Positions 52,257 to 61,926 of a stretch of DNA of 64,000 bases are shown here, one piece after another. Within the stretch, counting starts at the first letter, position 1, and every line of letters starts with the position of its first letter. The stretch comes from Phenylobacterium sp. (GTDB lineage: Bacteria > Pseudomonadota > Alphaproteobacteria > Caulobacterales > Caulobacteraceae). Position numbers and translations under genes: made by a program. The notes beneath the pieces are model-generated. The model was not told where the DNA came from, ran no database searches, and saw only the letters and a program-made list of their open reading frames with translations. Where the stretch lies: assembly GCA_004799545.1 (NCBI GenBank), contig SSMU01000016.1:1-64000 (forward strand), written 5' to 3'.

Positions 52257-53354
52257 GTGTCCAGCCTGGAACTGACCAACATCAGCAAGCGATTCGGCGC
52301 CGTTTCGGTGTTCCAGGGTCTGTCGCTGACCATCGCCGCGGGCGAGTTCGTGGCCTTCCTCGGCCCCTCCGGCTGCGGCAAGTCCACCCTGTTGCGGATC
52401 ATCGCCGGCCTCGAGCGCGCCGACAGCGGCGAGATCCGCCTGGGCGATCAGCGCATCGACACGCTTGCGCCCGGCGCGCGCGGCGTCGCCATGGTCTTCC
52501 AGCACTATGCGCTCTACCCGCACATGACGGTGCGGGAGAACATCGCCTTCGGCCTGCGCAACGGCGGCGCGCCGAAGGCGGAGATCGCCGAACGGGTGGC
52601 TGAGGCGGCCCGCGTCCTCGAGATCGGCCCCCTGCTCGACAAGAAGCCCGGCACCCTATCCGGCGGCGAACGTCAGCGGGTGGCGATCGGCCGGGCGATC
52701 GTCAAGCAACCGCGGCTGTTCCTGTTTGACGAGCCGCTGGCCAATCTCGACGCGGCCCTGCGCACCCGGACCCGGCTGGAGCTGGCGCAGCTTCGCCGGC
52801 GCGTGCGGGCGACCATGATCATGGTCACCCACGACCAGGTCGAGGCGATGACCCTGGCCGACCGCGTGGTGGTGATGAACCAGGGCGAGATCCAGCAGGT
52901 CGGCACGCCCATGCAGATCTACGACCGGCCGGCCAACACCTTCGTGGCGGGCTTCGTCGGCTCGCCGCGCATGACCCTGGCGCCGGTCGGCCTCGTCCCC
53001 GGCGACGCGCGCTTCGCCACCGTACGGTTGGGCGACGGCTCGCAGGTCTCCACGCGCGTCCCGCGGGCGGATTTGCCGAGCGAGGGCCTGCTGCTGGGCC
53101 TGCGGCCCGAGTGCGTGCGGCTCGGCCCGCCGCGGCCCGGCGAGCCCACGGCGCAGGTCGAGTTCATCGAGCGGCTGGGCGACCGGACGCTGGTCTATGT
53201 GAAGCTCGGTGACGGGACTGCGGTGACGGCCGAGGACAAGGGCGCCAGCCAGGCCCAGGTGGGCCAAACCGTCGGCCTGCGCCTGGCGGCGGCGGCGGCG
53301 CACCTGTTCGGACCGGACGGCCGGGGACACCATGCAGCGGGGCGCGCGGGATGA
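52257..53354 (+). CDS. Carbohydrate ABC transporter ATP-binding protein (UgpC/MsmK type)
   Basis: A 365-residue ATPase: Walker A in FLGPSGCGKSTLLRIIAG, Q-loop in MVFQHYALYPHMTV, signature TLSGGERQRVAIGRAI, Walker B LFLFDEPLANLDAAL, H-loop MIMVTHDQVEAM, and a C-terminal regulatory OB-like part (GLRPECVRLGPPRPGEPTAQ). The start is a GTG at 52257. It overlaps the first permease by 4 bp (ATGA). Together with the MalF- and MalG-like permeases and the lipoprotein binding protein it makes a di-/oligosaccharide importer. The GH51 that ends the operon has no leader, so imported arabino-oligosaccharides are cleaved in the cytoplasm (inference). Confidence 0.93.
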   Translation: MSSLELTNISKRFGAVSVFQGLSLTIAAGEFVAFLGPSGCGKSTLLRIIAGLERADSGEIRLGDQRIDTLAPGARGVAMVFQHYALYPHMTVRENIAFGLRNGGAPKAEIAERVAEAARVLEIGPLLDKKPGTLSGGERQRVAIGRAIVKQPRLFLFDEPLANLDAALRTRTRLELAQLRRRVRATMIMVTHDQVEAMTLADRVVVMNQGEIQQVGTPMQIYDRPANTFVAGFVGSPRMTLAPVGLVPGDARFATVRLGDGSQVSTRVPRADLPSEGLLLGLRPECVRLGPPRPGEPTAQVEFIERLGDRTLVYVKLGDGTAVTAEDKGASQAQVGQTVGLRLAAAAAHLFGPDGRGHHAAGRAG

Positions 53355-54232
53355 GCGCTGGCGACGGCTATCGCGGCCGCGGCGGCCTGGTCGGCTACCT
53401 CTTCGCCGGGCCCTATCTCGTCGCCTACGGCGCCCTGCTGGTCTATCCGCTGCTGGCCGGCATGGCGCTCAGCCTGCACAAGGCCGATCTGTTCGGCGGC
53501 CGCGAGTTCGTGGCGTTCGAGAACTATCGGCGCCTGGTCTCCGACACCGTCTTCCGCCAGGCGGTCGGCAACACCTTGTACTTCACCCTGCTGACCGTCC
53601 CGGCGCTGACCGTCATCTCGCTCGCGTTGGCGCTGGCGCTGAACAAGGCCGGGCGGCTGGCGGCCTTCTTCCGCGGGGTGTTCTTTTCATCCTCGGTGCT
53701 TTCGGTGACCATCGTCACCCTGATCTGGCGCTTCGTGCTGACTCCGGACGGCGGGCTGATCGCCAACGGGCTGAAGGCCGCGGGCCGCGCGCCGATACCG
53801 TTCCTGAGCGACCCGCACCTCGCCCTGCCCGGCATCGCGCTGACCACCGTCTGGTGGTGCCTCGGCTTGCCGATGATGCTGTTCCTGGCCGGACTGCAGC
53901 AGATTCCGGGTGAGCTCTACGAAGCCGCCGCCCTCGACGGCACGAGCGCCTGGCGCACCTTCTGGCGGATCACCCTGCCGTTGATCGGTCGCACCCTGCT
54001 GGTCGTCGTACTGATCGAGTCGGTGATGCAGTTCCAGCTGTTCGGCCAGTCGCAGATCATGACCCAGGGCGGCCCGAACGGCGCGTCGCGGCCGATCGTG
54101 CTGTTCATTTACGAAGTTGCGTTCCGACGTTGGGACGTCGGCTATGCGGCGTCCGCCTCGGAGGTGCTCTTCGCGCTGATCCTGCTGGCCAGCGCCCTGC
54201 AGTACGCGGCCACGCGGGAGCGGCGGCGGTGA
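53351..54232 (+). CDS. Carbohydrate ABC transporter permease (MalF/UgpA type)
   Basis: A 293-residue inner-membrane protein with about six helices and the MalF EAA loop, ELYEAAALDGTSAWRTFWRITLP, which docks on the ATPase. It starts in the ATGA overlap with the ATPase gene and ends in a GTGA overlap with the next permease, so the whole operon is translationally coupled. Confidence 0.92.
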   Translation: MSAGDGYRGRGGLVGYLFAGPYLVAYGALLVYPLLAGMALSLHKADLFGGREFVAFENYRRLVSDTVFRQAVGNTLYFTLLTVPALTVISLALALALNKAGRLAAFFRGVFFSSSVLSVTIVTLIWRFVLTPDGGLIANGLKAAGRAPIPFLSDPHLALPGIALTTVWWCLGLPMMLFLAGLQQIPGELYEAAALDGTSAWRTFWRITLPLIGRTLLVVVLIESVMQFQLFGQSQIMTQGGPNGASRPIVLFIYEVAFRRWDVGYAASASEVLFALILLASALQYAATRERRR

Positions 54233-55077
54233 CGGCGGCCGGCGTGAAAGGCCCGTCGCTCGCTGGCTTCACCCCGGCCGGCCTGGCCGGGGTCGCCCTC
54301 GCGGCGGCGGTGATGATCACGCCGCTGCTGTGGACCGTCGGCCTGTCGCTGAAGCCCAATTTCGAACTGATGCGCGACACTAGTTCAGTGTTCGGTCCGC
54401 CCTACACACTCGAGAACTATCGCGCGATCCTCGCCAACTCGAATGTGTTCCGCTGGGTGTTCAACAGCACGGTGGTCTCGCTGAGCACGACCTTCGGCGT
54501 GCTCGCCCTCTCGTCGCTGGCCGGCTACGCCTTCGCACGGCTCGAATTCCGTGGGCGCCGTGCGCTGTTCGTGGCCGTCCTCCTCGGCCTCGCCATCCCG
54601 GAGCAGGCGGTGATCATCGCCCGCCATCAGATGTTCAGCGCGCTGCATCTGCACAACACCTACCCCGGCCTGATCCTGCCCGGGCTGTCGGCGCCCTTCG
54701 GCGTCTTCCTGATGACCCAATATTTCCGCGGCATCCCGGTCGAGCTCGACGAGGCGGCCCTGCTGGACGGGGCGTCGCACTTCACCATCTTCTGGAAGGT
54801 GCTGCTGCCGCTCACCCTGCCGGCCCAGGCGACGCTCGGCATCTTCACCTTCCTGGCCTCGTGGAATGACTACTGGTGGCCGCTGATCTCGGCGACGCGC
54901 AGCAGCATGTTCACCCTCACCGTCGGCGTCGCCTCGTCCCAGATGAACTTCGCCCAGACCAGCGGGCTCGGCTACCTGATGGCCCAGGCGGTCTTCGCCT
55001 CCGTCCCGATCCTGATCGTCTACGCCCTCTTCCAGCAGCACATCGTCCGCGCCGTGGCCGGGGCCGCAACGCGATGA
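54229..55077 (+). CDS. Carbohydrate ABC transporter permease (MalG/UgpE type)
   Basis: A 282-residue inner-membrane protein with the MalG EAA loop ELDEAALLDGASHFTIFWKVLLP and membrane segments such as GVALAAAVMITPLLWTVGLSL. The start is the GTG at 54229 that overlaps the upstream stop; a longer frame to 54130 is an artefact. It pairs with the MalF-type permease. Its stop overlaps the start of the binding-protein gene. Confidence 0.92.
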   Translation: MTAAGVKGPSLAGFTPAGLAGVALAAAVMITPLLWTVGLSLKPNFELMRDTSSVFGPPYTLENYRAILANSNVFRWVFNSTVVSLSTTFGVLALSSLAGYAFARLEFRGRRALFVAVLLGLAIPEQAVIIARHQMFSALHLHNTYPGLILPGLSAPFGVFLMTQYFRGIPVELDEAALLDGASHFTIFWKVLLPLTLPAQATLGIFTFLASWNDYWWPLISATRSSMFTLTVGVASSQMNFAQTSGLGYLMAQAVFASVPILIVYALFQQHIVRAVAGAATR

Positions 55078-56402
55078 TCGGGAACCTGAGACTCGGGATG
55101 CGGTGCGCCGCGGCGGCGGCCTGGCTGCTGCTTGCGCCGGCCTGCGCGCCCAAGGACGCGCGCACCGAGATCGTGCTGCAGCGGTTCTTCGGCGAATGCG
55201 GCGCGACCTACGGCGGCAAGACCGACGTCGCCGCGGCCGAAGGCGAGTGCGGGATCATGACCACCCTGGTCAACCGATTCAACGCGGAGAACCCGGACAT
55301 CCGCGTGAAGGTGAACACCGTCGCCTGGCCGGGCTATGACCAGCTCTCGGCCCAGCTCGCGGCCGGCGATCCGCCGGACATCGTCACCATGCACCAGTCG
55401 GCGATCTCGGACTACGCCGCGCGGCGCCTGATCGAGCCGATGGACGCCACGCTTCGCCAGGCTGGCGTCGACGTGGCCGGCTTCACGCCGGCCGCGCGGC
55501 AAGGCGTCACCAAGCAGGGGCGGATCTGGGGCCTGCCGATGGACAACTGGGCCATGCTGTTCCACGTCAACACCGCCCTGTTCGCGCAGGCCGGCCTGAT
55601 GCGCGGCGGCGAGGCGATCCTGCCGACCAGCCCCGACGAGCTGCTCGCCCAGGCCCGCCAGTTCAAGGCCCGCACCGGCAAGCCCTACCTGATCCAGTCG
55701 GAGGCCAACGAGACCGCCGCCTATGCGCGGAACCTCTACACCTACCTGATGGGCCAGGGGGCGGTGATCTTCCCCGACGCCAAGCACATCCGCCTCGACA
55801 CGCCGGAGGCGCGCCGCGTCGTGGCCCTGTTCCGAACGCTGAACCAAGAGGGCCTCAGCACGCGCAACCAGGACTATTCGGCCGCGACGGCGAGCTTCAT
55901 CCGTGGCGACGGCGGGGTCTATCTGGTGGGCACTTGGATGATCGGCGACTTCGAGAAGGAAGCGCGCACGCCCGGCCAACCGCTCTACAGGAGCTACGCC
56001 GTCTATCCCTATCCGCAGCTCTATGCCCGTGACGCCGAGTTCGTCGACGGCCACGCCTGGGTCTTGCCGGTCCGCGCACACACACCGGCCCAGCGTCGGG
56101 CGCTGGTGCGGCTTTTGAAGTATATGGCCGACAACGATTTCGAATGGTCGCGCACCGGCCATCTGCCGGCCTATGCCTCGATCATCGCGAGCCGCAGGTT
56201 CCAGGACCTGCCGCACCGGCGCGACCTCGCGCGCCTGACGGTGATCGGCTCGCCGCTGCCCAGCTACGTGCAGCGCCAGTTCGCCATCCAGGACATCGTC
56301 GGTGACGAGTTGGCCTCTGCGATCAGCGGCGCCAAGCCGACGGACCAGGCTCTGGCCGACGCCGAGCGGCGCGTCGACGATCTCCTCTTCAACCTCCTTT
56401 GA
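55074..56402 (+). CDS. Extracellular solute-binding lipoprotein, family 1
   Basis: A 442-residue MalE/UgpB-type binding protein with a lipobox (LLLAPAC). The mature part has VNRFNAENPDIRVKVNTVAWPGYDQLSAQLAAGDPPDIVTMHQS, MDNWAMLFHVNTALFAQAG and GVYLVGTWMIGDFE. It should bind a di- or oligosaccharide, probably an arabino-oligosaccharide, in the periplasm. Unusually the early mature segment holds two cysteines (FFGECGATYGGKTDVAAAEGECG), possibly a disulphide. The ATG overlaps the permease stop. Confidence 0.9.
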   Translation: MIGNLRLGMRCAAAAAWLLLAPACAPKDARTEIVLQRFFGECGATYGGKTDVAAAEGECGIMTTLVNRFNAENPDIRVKVNTVAWPGYDQLSAQLAAGDPPDIVTMHQSAISDYAARRLIEPMDATLRQAGVDVAGFTPAARQGVTKQGRIWGLPMDNWAMLFHVNTALFAQAGLMRGGEAILPTSPDELLAQARQFKARTGKPYLIQSEANETAAYARNLYTYLMGQGAVIFPDAKHIRLDTPEARRVVALFRTLNQEGLSTRNQDYSAATASFIRGDGGVYLVGTWMIGDFEKEARTPGQPLYRSYAVYPYPQLYARDAEFVDGHAWVLPVRAHTPAQRRALVRLLKYMADNDFEWSRTGHLPAYASIIASRRFQDLPHRRDLARLTVIGSPLPSYVQRQFAIQDIVGDELASAISGAKPTDQALADAERRVDDLLFNLL

Positions 56403-56424
56403 CGGCCAAGCCTAAGAGACCCAG

Positions 56425-57936
56425 ATGCTGAGCGCCTCGATCTACGCCGACACCAACTTCGTCATCTCGCCGCTGGACCGGCGCCTGTTCGGCACCTTCG
56501 TCGAGCACCTGGGCCGCTGCGTCTACGGCGGCATCTACGAGCCCGGCCATCCCACCGCCGACGCGCAAGGCTTCCGCGGCGACGTGATGGCGCTGACCCG
56601 CGAGCTCGGCCCGACCATCGTCCGCTATCCCGGGGGCAACTTCCTCTCGGGCTACAACTGGGAGGACGGCGTCGGGCCGAAGGACCAGCGTCCCACCAAG
56701 CTCGACCTCGCCTGGGGCACCACCGAGACCAATGAATTCGGGACCAACGAATTCATCGACTGGTGCCGCGCCGCCGATATCGAGCCGATGTTCGCGGTCA
56801 ACCTGGGCACCCGCGGCGCCGATGAGGCCCGCTGCTTCCTCGAGTACTGCAACCACCCCGGCGGCAGCCACTATTCGGACCTCCGGCGGGCGCACGGCTA
56901 CGAGGCCCCGCACGACATCAAGTTCTGGTGCCTGGGCAACGAGATGGATGGGCCCTGGCAGATCTGCCAGAAGACGGCCAACGAGTACGGCCGGATCGCC
57001 CAGGAGACCGCCAAGGCGATGCGCATGCTCGACAGGTCGCTGACATTGGCCGCCTGCGGCTCCTCCCAGCGCGAGATGCCCACCTACGCCGCCTGGGAGC
57101 ACGAGGTGCTGAACCAGTGCTTCAACCAGGTCGATTTCATCTCGCTGCACGCCTACTTCAAGAATGAGGCGGACGACATCGAGACCTATTTCACCTCGCT
57201 CGAGGACCTGAATTTCTTCATCAAGGAGGTGGCGGCGATCGCCGACACCGTCGCCTCGCAGAAGCGCTCCACCAAGCGGATCATGCTGTCGCTGGACGAG
57301 TGGAACGTCTGGTACAAGGCCCGGACCCCCGCCGACCTGAAGGGGGTGGACTGGGCCAAGGCCCCGCCGCTGCTCGAGGAGATCTACACCTTCGAGGACG
57401 CGCTGATCGTCGGCGGCGCCCTGATCGTGATGATGAACAACGCCGACCGCGTGAAGACCGCCTGCCTGGCGCAGCTGGTCAATGTGATCGGCGCGATCTT
57501 CACCGAGACCGGCGGCCCCGCCTGGCGCCAGACCATCTTCCATCCCTTCGCCCTGGCCTCGCGCGTCGGCCATGGCGTGGTGTTGCAGCCGCGGGTGCAG
57601 ACCGAGGGCTACGCGACGGCGGCGCATCCGTTCGTGCCCTATCTGCTCTCCACCGTGCTGCACAATCCGGAGACCGGCGAGGCGGTGGTGTTCGCCCTGA
57701 ACCGCAGCACCAAGGAGGAGATGGACCTGCAGATCGACCTGCGCGGCGTCGGCGAGCGGCTGGAGCTGCGGGCGGCGACCGAGCTGCACCACGCGGATCT
57801 CAAGGCGATCAACAGCAAGGCCGCGCCGGACGAGGTGTCGCCGAAGGCCAACGCGCAGGTCTCCGTCGAGGGCTCGCGCGTCCAGGCGCGGCTCAAGCCG
57901 CAGTCCTGGAACGTCATCCACCTGGCCGGCGGCTGA
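56425..57936 (+). CDS. GH51 alpha-L-arabinofuranosidase, cytoplasmic
   Basis: A 503-residue GH51 without a leader: GTFVEHLGRCVYGGIYEP at the N-terminus, PTIVRYPGGNFLSGYNWEDGVGP, acid/base Glu173 in LGNEMDGPWQ, and nucleophile Glu292 in SLDEWNVWYK. It is typical of intracellular arabinofuranosidases and differs from the exported GH51 at 43035. It is the last gene of the UgpC-type ABC operon, 22 bp after the binding-protein stop, so imported oligosaccharides are its likely substrate. Convergent with the GH43 gene. Confidence 0.94.
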   Translation: MLSASIYADTNFVISPLDRRLFGTFVEHLGRCVYGGIYEPGHPTADAQGFRGDVMALTRELGPTIVRYPGGNFLSGYNWEDGVGPKDQRPTKLDLAWGTTETNEFGTNEFIDWCRAADIEPMFAVNLGTRGADEARCFLEYCNHPGGSHYSDLRRAHGYEAPHDIKFWCLGNEMDGPWQICQKTANEYGRIAQETAKAMRMLDRSLTLAACGSSQREMPTYAAWEHEVLNQCFNQVDFISLHAYFKNEADDIETYFTSLEDLNFFIKEVAAIADTVASQKRSTKRIMLSLDEWNVWYKARTPADLKGVDWAKAPPLLEEIYTFEDALIVGGALIVMMNNADRVKTACLAQLVNVIGAIFTETGGPAWRQTIFHPFALASRVGHGVVLQPRVQTEGYATAAHPFVPYLLSTVLHNPETGEAVVFALNRSTKEEMDLQIDLRGVGERLELRAATELHHADLKAINSKAAPDEVSPKANAQVSVEGSRVQARLKPQSWNVIHLAGG

Positions 57937-57963
57937 GAGGCCGCGGCGCGGCCGGGCGGCGGT

Positions 57964-58980
57964 TCAGACCGCCACCGGCCAGCCGTCGTCGCTCCAGCCC
58001 AGCCGGGCGATCCGCAAGGTCGGCGCGCCCTTATTGGCGCTGTCGTAGGCGTGATAGACGATGAACTCACGCCCCCCGTCCCGCAGGATCGAGGCGCCGC
58101 CTGGCCCCTTGAAGCGGCCGCTCGGATCGAGCTTGGCGTGCAGCACCAGGAAGCCGCCGCCCTCCATCAGGGCGTGGCCCTCGCGATCGACGTACGGCCC
58201 CTCCACCGCCTTCGAGCGCCCCACGGCCGTGTAGTAGCTGCTGTCCACGCCGCGGCAGCAGAAGTCGAAGGCCGCGAACAGGTACCACCAGTCGCCCCGG
58301 CGGATGATGAAGGCCGCCTCGATGGCGTCCGGCGTCCGGCGTCGGGCCAGGCTGTGCAGCGGGGCGTCGGGGCGCGGCCTGCCGGTCGCGGGGTCGAGCT
58401 CGACCAGCTTCAGGCCAGACCAGAAGCTGCCGAACGCCAGCCAGGCGCGCCCGTCGTCGCCCACCACCAGGTTGGGATCGATGCAATTGTAGTCGTCGCG
58501 GACGCTGGAGCGGATCACCGCCCCCTCGTCACGCCAACCGAAGTCCGCCGCCTGCGGGTCCAGCGTCGGCGTGGTCATCAGCCCGATCACCGAGTGGTTC
58601 TTCCCGAAGCTCGAGACCGCGTAATAGAGATGATAGCGCCCGTTCAGCAGGCCGATGTCCGGCGCCCAGGCGCCGCGCGCTTCGGGGATCTCCCGCTGCG
58701 CCCAATCCGGTAGCTTCTCCAGCGCCGGGGCCCGCTCGGTCCAGGTCGTCAGGTCCGTGGATGTGCGCCACGGGATCGCGCCCCGCGCCGCCGGCGAGGA
58801 GCCGGTGCAGAACAGGTGGAAGGTCGCGCCCTGCCGGATCATGCAGGGGTCGTGCACCGGGGAGATGTCGCCCTTCAGCCGGTCGTTGAGCACGCCCTGT
58901 CCCTGCGCTGCGCCGGGCGCGGCGATGGCTGCGGCGCCGATCAGCAGGCTTCTGCGGTTCATCGGCGCGAAGGTGCTCAT
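57964..58980 (-). CDS. GH43 endo-1,5-alpha-L-arabinanase
   Basis: A 338-residue protein. A leader is visible (MNRRSLLIGAAAIAAPGAAQG after MSTFAP). The five-bladed propeller GH43 domain has base Asp44 in SPVHDPCMIRQG, a WAPDIG loop, Asp168 in YNCIDPNLVVG and acid Glu221 in DAIEAAFIIRRGDWWYLF. These are the residues of arabinan endo-1,5-alpha-L-arabinanases. It cuts the arabinan backbone outside the cytoplasm. ATG at 58980 or 58962 are possible, and a GTG at 59046 is less likely. It lies downstream of the TonB receptor gene on the same strand, in the same transcription unit. Confidence 0.88.
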   Translation of the reverse strand: MSTFAPMNRRSLLIGAAAIAAPGAAQGQGVLNDRLKGDISPVHDPCMIRQGATFHLFCTGSSPAARGAIPWRTSTDLTTWTERAPALEKLPDWAQREIPEARGAWAPDIGLLNGRYHLYYAVSSFGKNHSVIGLMTTPTLDPQAADFGWRDEGAVIRSSVRDDYNCIDPNLVVGDDGRAWLAFGSFWSGLKLVELDPATGRPRPDAPLHSLARRRTPDAIEAAFIIRRGDWWYLFAAFDFCCRGVDSSYYTAVGRSKAVEGPYVDREGHALMEGGGFLVLHAKLDPSGRFKGPGGASILRDGGREFIVYHAYDSANKGAPTLRIARLGWSDDGWPVAV

Positions 58981-59070
58981 GACGTTCACCAAGAAGGCGG
59001 GCGGCGGAGCCTGTCCGCCGCCCCAGTCCGAGGAGGAGGCCCGCACTGCCTCCGGGGGAACTCAGGCGTG

Positions 59071-61746
59071 TCAGAACCTGAAGCGCAGGCCCGCGCCGAA
59101 GGTCCGGTCATACTCGCGGGTGTCGCGCGGCGTGAAACCATTGGAGCCGAAGTTGTCGCGATAGCGGGTGTCCGTCAGGTTGGTGGCGTCAACCGTCACC
59201 GTCAGGTCGTCGGTCAGGTTGTAACTCGCCGAGAAGTCCAGGAAGCCGATCGGCTCGACGATGATCGATCCGCCGGGATTGCTTGGCGAATAGCTGTCGG
59301 TCCACCGGCTGCGCCAGTTGTAGGCGAGGCGCGCGGAGAGCCCATGCTTCTCGTACATGGCCACCAGGTTGTACGAGTAGTGCGAGACGCCGGTGATCGG
59401 CTGCAGGCCCGGCGAAACGCCGGTGGCGTCGGGCGGGCCCTGCACTTCGCCCTCGGATAGGGTCACGTTGGCCTGCACGCCGAGGCCGTTGAGCGGCTCC
59501 GGCAGGAAATCGAAGAACTGGGTATAGGCCGCCTCCAGGCCCTTCAGCGAGCCGTCGCCGGTATTGCGCGGGCGGCTGATCAGGAAGGTCTGCGGCGTGC
59601 CGTTGAACGGCTGGGTCTCCACCGCCGAGTAGGTCTGGATGTAGCCGTTCAGCTTCTTGTAGAAGGCCGACAGGGTGACCAGGCCGGTGTTGGAGAAATA
59701 CCACTCCGCCGTGCCGTCGAAGTTGGTGGACTTCACATCGCCCAGTTGCGGGTTGCCGCCCGATCCGGTGCCGAACGTGGAGCTGTTGCCGGTGGCGCCG
59801 GTGACCGTCAGGCTGAGCGCCGGGTCGAGCTGGGCGAACTGCGGCCGCAGGAAGGTCTTGCCGACCACCAGGCGCAGCACGACGTTGTCCATCGGGTGCG
59901 CCCGCAGGGTCACGCTGGGCAGGACGGTGTCTTCGTCGCGGTTGCTGTTGATCGGCGTCGGCGTGGTGACGCCACCCGATGAGGTCAGCTGGATGGCGTG
60001 CAGGTCGGTCTGCGTCTTCACGAAGCGCGCGCCGGCGATGCCGTCGATCGGCACACCGAAGGCGTCGAAATTGAAGCCGGCCTGGGCATAGGCTGCGCTT
60101 ACCTTCTCCTCCAGGCTGAAGCTCTGGTTCGGATCGAACGGCTGGCCCCCCACCGGGAAGCCGACCTGGGCGCGAAGCGCGGCGATGTTGTCGCGGATGA
60201 AGGCCGTGCTCGGCACGGCGAAGCCGTTGACGCCCAGCAGCCCGCTGACGATGTCGTCGGGCGCGTTGGAGCCCACCGCGGCCGGCGTCACCGTGCCGCC
60301 CGGGAACAGCAGGCTGCCGGTGTTGGTGCCGGCGGAACTGCCGTTGCGGTCGGCCCAGCGGACGCCCGCCTGGATGTCGGTGATCGGCGAGCTCGAGTCG
60401 AACTTGTAGGTCGCGTCGCCGCGCCAGGCGGTCTGGTCGCTGTCGGCGATGTTGTGGTTATCGAACAGTTGGAAGAGGTTCAGGATGCCGGTGTTGCGGT
60501 AGTCGAACCCGTTGAAATTGATGTGAGGCGTGCCGCCGGAATTGAAATTGTAGTTTATCTGCGGAACGACGTAGTCCGTATCGAGCACATATTGGATGCT
60601 GGACACCTTGCTCTTGTCGTAGGTCAGGTCCGAAGTCAGCGTCAGCGGGCCGTGATCCCACCGGCCGCCGAAGTTGTACTGATAGCCGTCGGTTTCGTTG
60701 TGGAAGGTCTGCTTGCTGGAAATCGTGAAGTTGTTGAGCGTGGTGATCGTGCCGGCCACCAGGGTGTTGTTGGTCTGCGGCCCGGCCGAGCCAGCCTGCG
60801 GCGTCACCGAGACCACGTTGCCGGCCTTCGGCAGGCCGACGAAGAAGCTGACGTCCTGATCCTCGCGGTATCCGGTGTAGAGCGCGTCGGCATGCAGCTC
60901 CAGGTCGGGCGTCGGCTTCCACTGGACGGAGGCGTTGACGCCCGTGCGCTTGCGGTCGCCATCGGTGACCAAGCCGCCGACGGTGTCGGGGATCAGCACG
61001 GTGGCGCCATTGGTCGCCGGGCCGCTGAACGGATTGAAGCCGAAGTTGAAGGCGGTCTGGTCCTCGTATTGCCGCTTGTTGTAGGAGGCCCCAACCAGGA
61101 CCCCGAAGTCCTGGCCGTTGGGCAGGGTCCAGTGGTTGCTGTAGAGGCCGCTGCCGATGTAGCTCCACTTGTCGGCCTGGTCGCTGTAGATGCCGCGCAC
61201 GCCGCCGGCGATCTCGCGACCCGGGAAGTCCAGCGGCCGGTGCAGGCGGATGTCGACGATGCCGGAAACGCTGCCCTCGATCTGGTCGGGCGTGTTGGTC
61301 TTGTAGACGTCGACGCCGGCCACCAGTTCGGCGGGGATGTCCGCCAGCGCCACGCCGCGGCCTGTGCCGGTGAAGATCTCGCGGCCGTTGACCACCGTCT
61401 CGATGTTGGGAAGGCCGCGGATCAGCACGGTCCCGACCTCCTGGCCGGCCCGGGTGACCTGGACGCCGGTGACCCGCTGCAGGGCGTCGGACACGGTGTT
61501 GTCCGGCAGCTTGCCGATGTCTTCGGCGACGATCGAGTCGACCACCTGCGGGGCGTTCTTCTTGATCGCCTCGGCGTTGGTGAGGCTCTGGCGCAGCCCG
61601 GTGACCACGACCTCGGAGACCTCCCCCGAGCCGGTCTTCTTGGCGGCGGCCGGGTTGTCCGAGCTCGCTTGCGCAAAGCAGGGCGAGGCCGCCAGCAGCA
61701 TCGTGGCGGCCGACGCGGAACATAGCGCGACTATCTTCAGGTCCAC
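59071..61746 (-). CDS. TonB-dependent receptor of the arabinoside locus
   Basis: An 891-residue outer-membrane receptor. Signal peptide (MDLKIVALCSASAATMLLAASPCFAQ), TonB box EVSEVVVTGLRQSL, plug domain with GKLPDNTVSDALQRVTGVQV and VLIRGLPNIETVVNGREIFTG, and a barrel ending FGAGLRFRF with terminal Phe. The TonB-box motif and length are those of Caulobacterales receptors for oligosaccharides; arabino-oligosaccharides are inferred from the neighbours. The start is a GTG at 61746 with GGGGAGG upstream. Operator sites 6 and 7 lie upstream, and GH43 follows 90 bp downstream. Confidence 0.92.
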   Translation of the reverse strand: MDLKIVALCSASAATMLLAASPCFAQASSDNPAAAKKTGSGEVSEVVVTGLRQSLTNAEAIKKNAPQVVDSIVAEDIGKLPDNTVSDALQRVTGVQVTRAGQEVGTVLIRGLPNIETVVNGREIFTGTGRGVALADIPAELVAGVDVYKTNTPDQIEGSVSGIVDIRLHRPLDFPGREIAGGVRGIYSDQADKWSYIGSGLYSNHWTLPNGQDFGVLVGASYNKRQYEDQTAFNFGFNPFSGPATNGATVLIPDTVGGLVTDGDRKRTGVNASVQWKPTPDLELHADALYTGYREDQDVSFFVGLPKAGNVVSVTPQAGSAGPQTNNTLVAGTITTLNNFTISSKQTFHNETDGYQYNFGGRWDHGPLTLTSDLTYDKSKVSSIQYVLDTDYVVPQINYNFNSGGTPHINFNGFDYRNTGILNLFQLFDNHNIADSDQTAWRGDATYKFDSSSPITDIQAGVRWADRNGSSAGTNTGSLLFPGGTVTPAAVGSNAPDDIVSGLLGVNGFAVPSTAFIRDNIAALRAQVGFPVGGQPFDPNQSFSLEEKVSAAYAQAGFNFDAFGVPIDGIAGARFVKTQTDLHAIQLTSSGGVTTPTPINSNRDEDTVLPSVTLRAHPMDNVVLRLVVGKTFLRPQFAQLDPALSLTVTGATGNSSTFGTGSGGNPQLGDVKSTNFDGTAEWYFSNTGLVTLSAFYKKLNGYIQTYSAVETQPFNGTPQTFLISRPRNTGDGSLKGLEAAYTQFFDFLPEPLNGLGVQANVTLSEGEVQGPPDATGVSPGLQPITGVSHYSYNLVAMYEKHGLSARLAYNWRSRWTDSYSPSNPGGSIIVEPIGFLDFSASYNLTDDLTVTVDATNLTDTRYRDNFGSNGFTPRDTREYDRTFGAGLRFRF

Positions 61747-61805
61747 TGGTTTCCTCCCCTTGGCGCCTGTCGGCCGCGATTGTTCCGCGGTCCTCGTTCG
61801 CCCTT

Positions 61806-61816
61806 AACTCAGACAA
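61806..61816. promoter_or_regulatory. Arabinose operator site 6
   Basis: AACTCAGACAA, that is TTGTCTGAGTT on the reverse strand, lies 59 bp upstream of the TonB receptor start in its direction. Same family as sites 3 and 5. Confidence 0.68.
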
Positions 61817-61926
61817 TAGCTAGTTCTGGAGCTTGGCGCTAGCAAGCGGTTTTTGGGGCGGCGCGCGCCATACGGAGAGGCTTCGCCTTGTTTTCCGGCG
61901 GAGAGCGCTCCAGACCGAAAGTTTAA

